Source: a virus. Taken from it: a stretch of 59,854 bases of DNA. Both the position numbers and the translations under genes were made by a program. Below the pieces are notes generated by a model, which saw only the letters and a list, made by a program, of their open reading frames with translations, did not search any database and had not been told where the DNA came from. Every line of letters begins with the position of its first letter. Positions within the stretch are counted from its first letter, which is position 1. Below, one piece after another: positions 7,793 through 15,769 of this stretch. Location: positions 1 to 59,854 of IMG/VR virus record IMGVR_UViG_3300038470_000079; one strand, given 5' to 3'.

Positions 7793-8312
7793 CTGGATCT
7801 CGACGTTCACCGGCCGCCAGTACTGGCCGCTGGACCCACGCCCCGGTGAGGTGAACATCATCGACATCGCGCACGCACTGAGCAATCAGTGCCGCTGGGG
7901 TGGCCACACGAAGCACTTCTACTCGGTGGCCGAACACAGCATCGCGGTGTCATACGCCGTGCCCGAGCCTTTCGCGTTCGAAGGTCTGCTGCACGACGCC
8001 ACCGAGGCCTACCTGGTGGATCTGCCGCGACCGATCAAGGCATCGATGCCGATCTACAGGGATACCGAAGCACTGAACTGGAAGGCCATCGCCGAGCGCT
8101 TCCGGTTGCCGCAGGAGATCTCCACGTACGTGCACGAGGCCGACAATCGCGTGCTGCTGGCCGAGGCTGACCACTTGATGACCGGCGCCATCGCCAGGAT
8201 GCCCCGCGACACTGAGCCCGCACCGATGATCGTGGTCGGCTGGGAACCGCGCGAGGCGAAGCGCATGTTCCTGGAGCGGTTCGAGGAACTGATGGCTCGG
8301 AGAGCGCTGTGA
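7776..8312 (+). CDS. HD-domain nucleotide phosphohydrolase (YfbR/DatZ-like)
   Basis: This 178-residue protein has the HD metal site spread as expected: HTKHFYSVAEHS, LLHDATEAYLVD and EADNRVLLAEAD. The N-terminus (WISTFTGRQYWPLDPRPGEV) matches phage YfbR-like deoxynucleotidases. DatZ, the dATP triphosphohydrolase of 2-aminoadenine phages, belongs to the same group, but PurZ is absent here. It most likely degrades selected (d)NTPs to shape nucleotide pools. It forms a block with the DUF5664 and MazG-like genes and overlaps the helicase by 17 bases. Confidence 0.85.
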   Translation: MERKGDWISTFTGRQYWPLDPRPGEVNIIDIAHALSNQCRWGGHTKHFYSVAEHSIAVSYAVPEPFAFEGLLHDATEAYLVDLPRPIKASMPIYRDTEALNWKAIAERFRLPQEISTYVHEADNRVLLAEADHLMTGAIARMPRDTEPAPMIVVGWEPREAKRMFLERFEELMARRAL

Positions 8313-8746
8313 CGTTCAAAGACACCAACCCGAAAGACGCAATCGGCGACACGAAGGTGCCGCTGCACCTGTGCTCGCCGATCGCCGCAGCGCACTGGGC
8401 GTTGGCTCAGCATCTGGGCCGCACCAAGTACGGTGCGTGGAACTGGCGCGCAGCCGGCGTCCGCGCATCGGTCTACATCGCCGCCGGCAAGCGGCACCTC
8501 GACGCGTACCTGAGCGGTGAGCAGTTCGACCCTGTCGACGGCACGCACCACCTCGGCAACGCCATGGCGTGCTGCGCGATCCTCCTGGAAGCCGAGGCGA
8601 TCGGCAATCTGACGGACGATCGTCCGCCGCGCGTGGACATGCGTCCGACGTACGCCTTCGTCGAAGCGCAGATGAAGGCCATCACTGAGAAGTACGCGGA
8701 CAAGAACCCCAAACACTGGACCATCAACGATCAGGAGAAGCCATGA
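8309..8746 (+). CDS. DUF5664-type dATP/dGTP diphosphohydrolase-like protein
   Basis: The 145-residue product starts at GTG 8309 (GTGA overlap). It shows the DUF5664 pattern: NPKDAIGDTKVPL, GRTKYGAWNWR, AAGKRHLDAYLSGEQFDP and THHLGNAMACCAILLEAEA. The family is named for dATP/dGTP diphosphohydrolase activity in phages and has a MazG-like all-helical fold. It probably hydrolyses purine dNTPs. With its two neighbours it forms a nucleotide-pool module. Confidence 0.83.
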   Translation: MTFKDTNPKDAIGDTKVPLHLCSPIAAAHWALAQHLGRTKYGAWNWRAAGVRASVYIAAGKRHLDAYLSGEQFDPVDGTHHLGNAMACCAILLEAEAIGNLTDDRPPRVDMRPTYAFVEAQMKAITEKYADKNPKHWTINDQEKP

Positions 8747-9135
8747 ACGCTTACAACGTGGAAGCACTGCGCACGTCGATCCAAGTCCTGCAGATTGCAG
8801 CCTTCAGCGCCAGCTACGACGCCGGCTGGTGGACCCAGCCTGATGGTACCGACGTGCGCGACAACCCGTACTGTTTCGGTCTCCACTGTGGGCTGATCCA
8901 CACCGAGATCAGCGAAGCCATGGAAGGCGATCGCACCGACGCGATGGACAAGCATCTACCGCATCGGCCGTCACGCGAAGTGGAACTCGCCGACGCATTC
9001 AGCCGCATTCTGCTTCTGGCCGGCGCCTACAACCTGGATCTCGCCGGTGCCTTCATCGAGAAGGCCGAGTACAACCTGCGGCGCGCCGACCACAAGCGGG
9101 AAGCTCGCGCCGGTGCGAACGGGAAGAAGTACTAA
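8743..9135 (+). CDS. MazG-like nucleotide pyrophosphohydrolase
   Basis: This 130-residue protein carries an all-alpha NTP pyrophosphatase signature: HTEISEAMEGDRTD (E-x3-E metal ligands) and EVELADAFSRILLLAGAYNLD (E-x3-D), followed by FIEKAEYNLRRADHKREA. These ligands coordinate Mg2+ for NTP to NMP plus pyrophosphate cleavage. Its ATG overlaps the DUF5664 stop by 4 bases. It is the last gene of the nucleotide module before the HNH promoter at 9142. Confidence 0.85.
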   Translation: MNAYNVEALRTSIQVLQIAAFSASYDAGWWTQPDGTDVRDNPYCFGLHCGLIHTEISEAMEGDRTDAMDKHLPHRPSREVELADAFSRILLLAGAYNLDLAGAFIEKAEYNLRRADHKREARAGANGKKY

Positions 9136-9141
9136 AACCCG

Positions 9142-9171
9142 TTGACCTGAAACTGCAGCAAATGCTACAGT
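9142..9171 (+). promoter_or_regulatory. Promoter with overlapping operator for the HNH gene
   Basis: TTGACC (9142-9147) and TACAGT (9166-9171) are 18 bases apart. The palindrome AGCA-AA-TGCT (9157-9166) runs into the -10 box. The same arrangement occurs at two promoters near 57.56 and 57.73 kb. Predicted transcription starts at about 9178, on the ATG itself, so the mRNA would be leaderless. No ribosome site is visible. Confidence 0.65.
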
Positions 9172-9177
9172 AGACCG

Positions 9178-9663
9178 ATGTCTTTGACTCACATCCGGCT
9201 GCGGCAAGTGCTTCGGTACAACCGTCGCACCGGAGTGTTTACGTGGATCGAGTCCGCGCCAGGCCGAAAATTAGGGCGGCGGGCGGGGTCTTCAGCGGGC
9301 AAAAACTGGTACCGCCAGATCGTGATCGATCGCGAAACGTATTTGGAGCACCGTTTAGCGTGGTTCTATGTGACGGGCCGTTGGCCCATTCACCAGGTGG
9401 ACCACAAAAACCGAATCAAGCACGACAACAGGTGGCGTAATCTCCGGTCTGCAACGCAGAAGCAAAATGCTGAAAACGTGAACGTGAGGCGCCATAGCGG
9501 TTCTGGGGTGAAGGGCGTGCATTGGGACTCATCCCGCCAGAAGTGGCAAGCCTACATCGGGCACCGGCACCAACGGCTCCACCTCGGCCGATTTGCGTCG
9601 TTAAAAGCCGCCGTAGCGGCTCGTAAACGGGCCGAGCAACGTTTGTTCACGCACGCAAACTGA
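9178..9663 (+). CDS. HNH homing endonuclease with AP2 DNA-binding domain
   Basis: The 161-residue protein has an N-terminal segment LRYNRRTGVFTWIE, an HNH core HQVDHKNRIKHDNRWRNLR (about 78-96) and a C-terminal AP2 domain (GVKGVHWDSSRQKWQAYIG...LGRFASLKAAVAA). This is a typical mobile phage endonuclease. It sits at the start of the glycan cassette and has its own promoter and operator. The gene at 10261 is a paralog. A+T content is higher than in its neighbours, consistent with later arrival. Confidence 0.9.
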   Translation: MSLTHIRLRQVLRYNRRTGVFTWIESAPGRKLGRRAGSSAGKNWYRQIVIDRETYLEHRLAWFYVTGRWPIHQVDHKNRIKHDNRWRNLRSATQKQNAENVNVRRHSGSGVKGVHWDSSRQKWQAYIGHRHQRLHLGRFASLKAAVAARKRAEQRLFTHAN

Positions 9664-9664
9664 G

Positions 9665-10264
9665 ATGAAAAACTGGTCTGACAAACCCTGCGTAATCCTA
9701 GCCTCCGGTCCAGGCTTAACGGATGCCCAGTGCTACCGCGCTCGTGTTGCGGCGGCAGCCACCCACAGTATCGTAGTGAACGACACGTGGAGGAGGTTTC
9801 CCGATGCGGAGGTGATGTACGCGGGTGACTTCATGTACTACAAGGTCCACCATAAGAAGGTGAAAGTCCACTTTCACGGGCAGCTGTGGACGCAAGATGC
9901 CGCCGCTGCGGCCCGCTACGGTATCAACCGCGTGAAGGGCGCCAACCGACCGGGTCTGGGCCCTGAAGGCATGATCCACACGGGCGGCAACTCGGGGTAC
10001 CAGGCCATCAACCTCGCGTACCTGTGGGGCGCGAAGAAGATCATCCTGCTCGGCTTCACGATGCGCGAGATCGATGGCAAGAAGCATTGGCACGAAGACC
10101 ACCCCAAGCCGCTGGTCGCACAGATCCTGCCGGACGAGTGGCGGCACAAGATGAAGTTCCTTGCCGATGACCTGAAGGTCAAGGGCGTGGACGTGGTGAA
10201 CTGCGATCCGCTGAGCGCGCTGACGTGCTTCCGGATGTCGACGATCGAACAGGAACTGCCGTGA
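9665..10264 (+). CDS. Glycan-cassette protein of the MptE/'norphogenetic' type
   Basis: This 199-residue protein opens with CVILASGPGLTDAQ, a Rossmann-like glycine loop, then HSIVVNDTWRRFPDAEVMYAGD and TGGNSGYQAINLAYLWGAKKIILLGFTM. That pattern is shared by phage proteins named norphogenetic and by DUF115/MptE-like and GT29/42-like enzymes that bind nucleotide-activated substrates. It probably takes part in sugar transfer. The exact reaction is not evident. ATG 9665 follows the HNH stop by one base. It ends in a GTGA overlap with a second HNH gene. Confidence 0.75.
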   Translation: MKNWSDKPCVILASGPGLTDAQCYRARVAAAATHSIVVNDTWRRFPDAEVMYAGDFMYYKVHHKKVKVHFHGQLWTQDAAAAARYGINRVKGANRPGLGPEGMIHTGGNSGYQAINLAYLWGAKKIILLGFTMREIDGKKHWHEDHPKPLVAQILPDEWRHKMKFLADDLKVKGVDVVNCDPLSALTCFRMSTIEQELP

Positions 10265-10764
10265 GAAAACTCACGCAATCTCGGTTGAAAGAGCTTCTGC
10301 ACTACGACAGGAGGACGGGGCTTTTCACGCGGCGGGTCACCCGCGGTAACGCAGGCAAAGGCACGCTTGTCGGTACGAAAAGCCCGAAGGGGTACTTGAC
10401 CGTCGAAGTCGACGGGCACAACTACCAATTGCACACATTGGCGTGGCTCTACGTGAAGGGGGTTTGGGCTCCCCAGTTAGACCACAAGGACACTGACAAA
10501 CAAAACAACCGAATCGGAAACCTGCGCCCATGCACCACGCAGCAAAATTGCGCAGGCCGGAGCCTCCGTAAAGACAACGCTACCGGGTTCAAAGGCGTAA
10601 GTCGTGTTGGCGACCGCTTCAGGGCCCGTATTCGTGTCGGCTACTTGGCGGTGGATCTGGGCCGCTACCCGACGGCCCGTGCGGCAGCGCAGGCGTACGA
10701 CAAAGCGGCGGTTCTTCACTTCGGTGCCTTTGCTCGCACCAACAAGACAATGGGGCTTTTGTGA
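10261..10764 (+). CDS. HNH homing endonuclease with AP2 domain, second copy
   Basis: The 167-residue product is read from GTG 10261 in the GTGA overlap. It contains LLHYDRRTGLFTRRV, the HNH core PQLDHKDTDKQNNRIGNLR and an AP2 end (GFKGVSRVGDRFRARIRV, VDLGRYPTARAAAQAYDKAA). It is a diverged paralog of the 9178 protein. Unlike that gene it shows no promoter of its own and depends on read-through. It splits two glycan-cassette genes without breaking them. Confidence 0.88.
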   Translation: MRKLTQSRLKELLHYDRRTGLFTRRVTRGNAGKGTLVGTKSPKGYLTVEVDGHNYQLHTLAWLYVKGVWAPQLDHKDTDKQNNRIGNLRPCTTQQNCAGRSLRKDNATGFKGVSRVGDRFRARIRVGYLAVDLGRYPTARAAAQAYDKAAVLHFGAFARTNKTMGLL

Positions 10765-11573
10765 GCGTCGCAATCATCAACATCCGAAAAGAGCCCGTGT
10801 ATCGCCGTGATGCGATTGAGGCGGGCCTGCGTCGGCTCGGTTACGGTTTGACCTCTAAAGGCCACCCGTCCGACAGACTTGATCTGTTATGTCTGTGGAA
10901 TCGCAAACGGGGTGCTGAGGAGCAAGCTGCAGAGGATTGGGAACGTCGCGGAGGCACCGTACTCGTCATGGAGAACGGCTACGCTGGGAAAGACCGCAAC
11001 GGCCTGCAGTTGTACGCCATCAGCGTTGGTCAGCACAACGGCGCCGGTTGGTTCCCTGTCAGCGACGAAAACCGGTTCTCGGCGCTCGGGCTCGAAGTGA
11101 AGCCGTGGGCGGACCGCCCCCACGGCTACGTGCTGGTCTGCGGTCAGCGCGGTATCGGGTCGACCATGATGGCCAGCCCTCCGCAGTGGGCTGAGAAAGT
11201 TGTCAAACGCCTATCGGCGGGTTCCAACATCCAGAAACTGAAGCATCGTCCCCACCCCGGCAACTTTGCTCCGAAGACCCTGCTTACCGACGACCTCAAG
11301 CAGGCTCGGGGCTGCATGATCTGGTCCAGCGCTTCCGGTGTGCGGGCGTTGATCGAAGGCGTGCCCGTTTCTTACGCGGCGCCGCATTGGATCTGCAGTG
11401 CCAGCGCCACGCGGTACACCGGAAAAGACACGGTCATCTTCCTGGCCGATGACGACGCCCGGCAACAGGCCCTGCACCGCATGTCCCACGGTCAGTGGAC
11501 CGTGGACGAGATCGCGTCCGGCGAGCCGTTCAAGCGCATCCTCGACAACCTGGAGATCGCCACGTGGCCCTGA
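10761..11573 (+). CDS. Capsule-type glycosyltransferase-like protein A
   Basis: The 270-residue protein starts at GTG 10761 (GTGA overlap). Stretches such as GGTVLVMENGY, HGYVLVCGQRGIGSTM, GCMIWSSASGVRALIEGVPV and QWTVDEIASGEPFKRILD resemble GT-B-fold capsule (KpsC/S-like) or CDP-glycerol-type transferases, with the S-S-A-S-G-V-R-A-L-I-x-G-V-P donor-site-like motif. The next gene is a paralog. Fold assignment is by pattern only. The substrate is unknown. Confidence 0.65.
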   Translation: MSVAIINIRKEPVYRRDAIEAGLRRLGYGLTSKGHPSDRLDLLCLWNRKRGAEEQAAEDWERRGGTVLVMENGYAGKDRNGLQLYAISVGQHNGAGWFPVSDENRFSALGLEVKPWADRPHGYVLVCGQRGIGSTMMASPPQWAEKVVKRLSAGSNIQKLKHRPHPGNFAPKTLLTDDLKQARGCMIWSSASGVRALIEGVPVSYAAPHWICSASATRYTGKDTVIFLADDDARQQALHRMSHGQWTVDEIASGEPFKRILDNLEIATWP

Positions 11574-12319
11574 CCCCCTACCCCGTGCGCGGCAAGCAGA
11601 AGTCCGTGGACCTCTGCAACGCCTTCGTCGCAGGTGCGAACCGCGTGTGCAAGAACCCAGAAAGCGCGGCCGTCTTCTTCGGCGTCAACGAGTCTAACCT
11701 GGAGACCTGGCGCGACGTGCTGCGCTTCAAGCGGCCGTTCTACTACATCGACAACTCGTTCTTTGACCCGACCCGCGGCACGCACTTCCGGGTCACCAAG
11801 AACAAGATCCAGATCAGCGTCGCGGACCACCGGCCCGACTTCGCGCGCTGGGAGGCCCTGGGCATCGACCTGAAGCCGTGGGTCGACCAAGGGAGTGATC
11901 GGCACGTGGTCGTGTGCCCTCAGTCGAGCACCTTCATGCGCGACATCGTGCGTTACCCCGGCGACTGGCTGAAGCAGACCTTGGCCGGTCTGAACGAGTT
12001 CTACCCTCACCGGCGGGTGGTCGTGCGCGAGTGGACCTCGAACAAGATCACCGCGTCGCGAACCCTGCCGCAGGATCTGGAGAACGCGGTGGCCCTGGTC
12101 ACGCACACGTCGATGGCCGCCGTCACAGCACTCGTCCACGGCGTGCGGGTGAAGGTGTCCGGCATGCACGCGGTCTCGTCCGTCCTGCAGCCGCACACGA
12201 TGGCCGGCTCCGGCGCCTGGGAGGGCGACCGGCGGCATGTGCTAGCCACGCTGGCCGGTGCACAATGGACAATCGAGGAATTGCGGAGGGGTGACGCATG
12301 GTCGTACCTAAACTCGTGA
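11564..12319 (+). CDS. Capsule-type glycosyltransferase-like protein B
   Basis: This 251-residue protein begins at GTG 11564, overlapping the previous gene by 10 bases. It shares the order of motifs with the 10761 product: RPFYYIDNSFF, HVVVCPQSSTFMRDIV, ALVTHTSMAAVTALVHGVRV and QWTIEELRRGDAWSYL. A GT-B donor-binding lobe is likely. The two paralogs may add successive residues or act as a heterodimer, which is inference. Confidence 0.65.
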   Translation: MALTPYPVRGKQKSVDLCNAFVAGANRVCKNPESAAVFFGVNESNLETWRDVLRFKRPFYYIDNSFFDPTRGTHFRVTKNKIQISVADHRPDFARWEALGIDLKPWVDQGSDRHVVVCPQSSTFMRDIVRYPGDWLKQTLAGLNEFYPHRRVVVREWTSNKITASRTLPQDLENAVALVTHTSMAAVTALVHGVRVKVSGMHAVSSVLQPHTMAGSGAWEGDRRHVLATLAGAQWTIEELRRGDAWSYLNS

Positions 12320-12864
12320 GGGGATGGTTCAGCACTCCGGGTCGCCCTGGCGACCGCACGCTGGACCAGCAGCTGGGTGGCCTGGACTGGCTCATGGCGA
12401 ACTGCACCGGTCGCAGCGTCCTGGACGTGGGCTGCGCCGAAGGCCTTATCTCGATCGAGATGGCCAAGCGCGGCGCAGTCGCAGTGCACGGCATCGAAAT
12501 CATCGCCGAGCACGTAACCGTGGGCAACAAGCTGCGCGGCGAACTGCCGATCTGCTTCGAGGTGGCCAACGCCAACACGTGGCGGCCCAAGCGTCAGTAC
12601 GACATCGTCGTGATGTTGGCCCTGCTGCACAAGCTGAAGAATCCGACCGAGGGCTGCCACTACCTGGCCGCCGCGGCGCGGCAGGCCGTGGTGATGCGCC
12701 TGCCGCCGACCTACGCGCCGACGATCATCGATGAGCGTTCGGACTACAACCCCCACCACATGGACAAGGTGATGCTGGGCCTGGGGTTCGAACTGGAGAC
12801 CGAGAACTACCACGGTCACAAGGGCGAGTGGGTGGGCGTGTGGGTGCGCAAGGAGCAACCGTGA
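12298..12864 (+). CDS. Class I SAM-dependent methyltransferase
   Basis: The 188-residue protein starts at ATG 12298 behind GCGGAGGGG. Motif I is VLDVGCAEGLISIEMA (about 41-56). An acidic strand end (VHGIEII) would hold the SAM ribose, and YDIVVMLALLHKL is motif II/IV-like. No DNA-methyltransferase DPPY or NPPF motif is present, so a small molecule or sugar is the more likely acceptor. Context is the glycan cassette. Confidence 0.8.
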   Translation: MVVPKLVRGWFSTPGRPGDRTLDQQLGGLDWLMANCTGRSVLDVGCAEGLISIEMAKRGAVAVHGIEIIAEHVTVGNKLRGELPICFEVANANTWRPKRQYDIVVMLALLHKLKNPTEGCHYLAAAARQAVVMRLPPTYAPTIIDERSDYNPHHMDKVMLGLGFELETENYHGHKGEWVGVWVRKEQP

Positions 12865-13403
12865 CCGATCTGATCGACCGCTACAAGCAGATGGCCGCCG
12901 GTGGCAGCCAGTTCCACGGTCTCACGGTTCTGGACCACGTCAAGAGTATCGGACGGTTGGCCCGCGCGGTCGGCGCCACTTCGATGCTCGACTACGGCTG
13001 CGGGCGGGGCGATGCCTATCGTTCGCCGCACAAGCTGCACCACCAGCTGGGCATCAAGCGTGCGAACGTGCGGCTCTACGACCCGTCGTTTCCGGCGCAC
13101 AGCGAGTTCCCGCTGGGCGACTGGGACCTCGTGATCTGCTCTGACGTGCTGGAGCACGTGCCCGAGGACGAGGTGGACTGGTTGCTGGGTACGCTTTTCC
13201 GGTGCGCCCGCAAGGCCGTGTGGATGTCGGTGTGCTGCCGGCCGGCCAAGAAGACCTTCCCGGGCACCGACATCAATCTGCACGTGACCGTGCGGCCGTT
13301 CGACTGGTGGAAAGAAAAGGTCGAAGCGATGTGGCGCGCCGAGATGAGCCCTGAAGGCGGCGAGGCCCGCCAGATCGACTACAACCTGGTGGAGACCAAG
13401 TAG
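12861..13403 (+). CDS. Class I SAM-dependent methyltransferase, second
   Basis: This 180-residue protein starts at GTG 12861 (GTGA overlap). SAM motif I is SMLDYGCGRGDAYRS (about 39-53). Then come VRLYDPSF and WDLVICSDVLEHVPEDEVDW, where DVLEHV is the typical post-II helix of small-molecule or sugar methyltransferases. It is only distantly related to the 12298 protein. It probably methylates a glycan intermediate. Confidence 0.82.
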   Translation: MTDLIDRYKQMAAGGSQFHGLTVLDHVKSIGRLARAVGATSMLDYGCGRGDAYRSPHKLHHQLGIKRANVRLYDPSFPAHSEFPLGDWDLVICSDVLEHVPEDEVDWLLGTLFRCARKAVWMSVCCRPAKKTFPGTDINLHVTVRPFDWWKEKVEAMWRAEMSPEGGEARQIDYNLVETK

Positions 13404-14180
13404 GTGGGCATGGGCGACGAGCTGATGGCCGCGGGCGAAGCCCGGCGCCGCTTCGCCGAGAACGGCCGGCCCGCGATCATCGTCAGCGGCCGCGATGGCC
13501 GGGCCCGCTGGTCCGACCTCTGGCAGGGCCTGCCCTACATCCTGAAGCGCCCCAACGGCCGGCCGTTCAACCGTATCGTGAGCGGTGGCGGTGTGCGGCC
13601 GTACATTGCTGCGAAGGCGGCTGACAGGTGGACCTGGAAGCCGTACGTGCCTCACCCGGCCGAGATCGTCTTCACCGAGGCCGAACGCCAGTTCGCGAAG
13701 CCGTACCGCGGTATGGTGATGATCGAGCCCAACGTGAAGGACGTGGGTCACACCAACAAGGCGTGGACGTGGCGAAACTGGCAGCATTTGGTGGTCGATG
13801 TTCCGGTTCACGAGGCGAAGTGGGTGCAAGCCGTTGCAAGTCGAAAGACGCCCCACCTTGCCGGGGCGTTTCCGGTTGACACCCCCACCTTCCGCCACGC
13901 CCTGGCCGTGCTGTCCGTCTGCCGCGCCTTCGTCGGTACCGAGGGCGGCATGATGCATGGCGCTGCGGCGGTGGGCACGCCGGCCGTGATCCTGTGGTCC
14001 GAGTTCATCTCGCCCGAGATCACGGGCTACGCGATGCACCGGAACATTCGCCACGCCGGCAAGCCTTGCGGCATGCGCACGAACTGCCCTGGCTGCCGCC
14101 AGTCGATGGACGCGATCACCGTTGAAGAGGTGGTCAAGAATCTGAAGGAGGTGCTCGATGAACGCGCGCGTGAAGTTTGA
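13404..14180 (+). CDS. GT9-like (heptosyltransferase-type) glycosyltransferase
   Basis: The 258-residue protein is read from GTG 13404, right after the preceding TAG (ATG 13410 is an alternative). The C-terminal half has CRAFVGTEGGMMHGAAAVGTPAV-type sequence, the nucleotide-sugar site of GT9 transferases, and a Cys-rich end (GMRTNCPGCRQSM). GT9 enzymes add heptose or related sugars to lipopolysaccharide cores. Here the acceptor could be a host or virion glycan. Confidence 0.78.
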   Translation: MGMGDELMAAGEARRRFAENGRPAIIVSGRDGRARWSDLWQGLPYILKRPNGRPFNRIVSGGGVRPYIAAKAADRWTWKPYVPHPAEIVFTEAERQFAKPYRGMVMIEPNVKDVGHTNKAWTWRNWQHLVVDVPVHEAKWVQAVASRKTPHLAGAFPVDTPTFRHALAVLSVCRAFVGTEGGMMHGAAAVGTPAVILWSEFISPEITGYAMHRNIRHAGKPCGMRTNCPGCRQSMDAITVEEVVKNLKEVLDERAREV

Positions 14181-14829
14181 ACAAGGCTGGTGGTGGCCTC
14201 ACCACGAAGAGCACATGCTCGCGTGGATGAAGAGCCCGAAGAACAAGTTCGTCATGAACGGCCGTGCCACGTACCAGGGCGTCAAGCAGTTCGCGGTGCT
14301 CAAGCACTGCAAGCGGTTCCGTACCGTCATCGACGTGGGCGGCCACGTGGGCCTGTGGTCCTGGAACTTCATGCACAAGTTCCAGCACGTACACGCCTTC
14401 GAGCCGGTGGAACTGCACCGCGCCTGCTTCAGCAAGAACGTGCTGGACCACAAGGGCGACCGCGATGTCAAGCTGTACGCTGTGGCCCTGGGCGACACCA
14501 CCGGATCGGTGGACATCTGGACCGAACAGGGCAGCAGCGGCAACTCCTTCGTGAAAGGTGATGGCAACATCCCGCTGCGCACCCTCGACTCCTTCGGTTT
14601 CACCGATGTCGACCTGATCAAGATCGACTGCGAAGGCTTCGAGGAGAAGGTTCTGCGTGGTGCGATCGAGACGGTGCGGGCCAACCGGCCAACGGTGATC
14701 GTCGAGCAGAAGCGCGACATGGCTGCCCGCTTCGGGCTGGAACTCCTCGGTGCCGTGAAGGTGCTGAAAGACGAAGGCTACAAGGTGGTCGAGGAGATCA
14801 GCGGCGACTACATCATGGTGCCGATGTGA
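14158..14829 (+). CDS. FkbM-family methyltransferase
   Basis: The 223-residue product has the FkbM pattern: VIDVGGHVGLWSWNF (motif I, about 59-73), HAFEPVELHR, LYAVALGDTTGSVDIW and DLIKIDCEGFEEKVLRGA. The last is the hallmark KIDxEGxE segment. Family members O-methylate sugars or small molecules. ATG 14158 follows AAGGAGGTGCTCG. It is the third methyltransferase in the cassette. Confidence 0.9.
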   Translation: MNARVKFEQGWWWPHHEEHMLAWMKSPKNKFVMNGRATYQGVKQFAVLKHCKRFRTVIDVGGHVGLWSWNFMHKFQHVHAFEPVELHRACFSKNVLDHKGDRDVKLYAVALGDTTGSVDIWTEQGSSGNSFVKGDGNIPLRTLDSFGFTDVDLIKIDCEGFEEKVLRGAIETVRANRPTVIVEQKRDMAARFGLELLGAVKVLKDEGYKVVEEISGDYIMVPM

Positions 14830-15083
14830 GTTGCGGATCGCACCCGAATCAATCGAAGAAGGACGCAGAATGGTCGCGGAGGCTGCAAGGACTCCCACCG
14901 TGTAAACGCTGTACGTACGTGGGGCGGGTGCTTCTCTGCACACTGATATGCGACAGATGCTGCGGTGATTGGCGCGTCCTGAACCGCGGTTGCGTGAAAC
15001 CGTTTCTCCATGCGTTCGACCATCGTTTACTGCCGCGAGTGCTACCGAAAGCACCAGCGCCTCACCAGGAGAGAAGGCGATGA
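14826..15083 (+). CDS. Small cysteine-rich protein, unknown
   Basis: This 85-residue frame runs from GTG 14826 to TGA 15083. It overlaps both neighbours by 4 bases in the pattern used throughout the operon, the main argument that it is real. Cysteines cluster as CKRC, LLC and CDRCC, suggesting metal binding. Other frames here also contain cysteines (VYCRECYRKH), so the possibility of a frameshifted zinc-finger gene remains. Confidence 0.5.
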   Translation: MSCGSHPNQSKKDAEWSRRLQGLPPCKRCTYVGRVLLCTLICDRCCGDWRVLNRGCVKPFLHAFDHRLLPRVLPKAPAPHQERRR

Positions 15084-15769
15084 AGGTCTACATCGGTTAC
15101 GACGAACGCGAGGCCCGCGCAGCCGAGGTGGCGGCCAAGACGCTGCGCCAGGTGAGCGGGCTCGATGCCGAGTTCATCTGCGCCGACAAGCTGGCCGCGC
15201 ACGGCCTGCTCAACCGGATCAGCGACCACCGGGACGGGCAGGACTACGACCTGGTCTCGAACCACAAAAAGAGCACCCGGTTCGCTGTTTCACGGTTCCT
15301 GACCCCGGTGCTGTGCCAGCACGGCGTGGCGCTCTTCGTCGACTGCGACGTGGTCTTCTTGCGCGACCCGCGCGAGATGCTCCTCAACCTCGAAGGCCGA
15401 CTCGGCGCTGTGGCGGTCGTGAAGCACGACTACAGCACCGTGGCGCAGTGGAAGATGGTGAACCAGCAGAACACCAACTACCCGCGCAAGAACTGGTCGT
15501 CGGTGATGCTGTTCAACTGCGACCATCCGTCGCATCGACGCCTCACGCTCTGGGACATCAACAACCGGCCTGGGCGTGATCTGCACCGCTTCTACTGGCT
15601 CGACGACGCCGAGATCGGTGACCTGGATCCGAAGTGGAACTGGTTGGTCGGCGAGCAGCCGCAACCGGCCGACGTGGGCATCGCGCACTTCACGCTGGGC
15701 GGCCCGTGGCTGTTCGGGTGGCATGGCGCGCCACACGACGACATCTGGCGTGCTGCGGAGGCATCATGA
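15080..15769 (+). CDS. GT8-like glycosyltransferase
   Basis: The 229-residue protein starts at ATG 15080 behind AGGAGAGAAGGCG. MKVYIGYDERE opens a GT-A fold. STRFAVSRFLTPVL and ALFVDCDVVFLRDP hold the DxD metal and nucleotide-sugar site. WSSVMLFNCDHP and IAHFTLGGPWLFGW complete the catalytic lobe. It is a retaining-type transferase by family. It is unrelated in fold to the GT9-like enzyme, so at least two sugar-linkage chemistries are present. Confidence 0.82.
   Translation: MKVYIGYDEREARAAEVAAKTLRQVSGLDAEFICADKLAAHGLLNRISDHRDGQDYDLVSNHKKSTRFAVSRFLTPVLCQHGVALFVDCDVVFLRDPREMLLNLEGRLGAVAVVKHDYSTVAQWKMVNQQNTNYPRKNWSSVMLFNCDHPSHRRLTLWDINNRPGRDLHRFYWLDDAEIGDLDPKWNWLVGEQPQPADVGIAHFTLGGPWLFGWHGAPHDDIWRAAEAS

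Noticed and set aside
7776-9135. A 2-aminoadenine (Z) genome system
   Set aside because: HD and MazG-like hydrolases are present, but I find no PurZ (adenylosuccinate synthetase homolog) anywhere in the complete circle.
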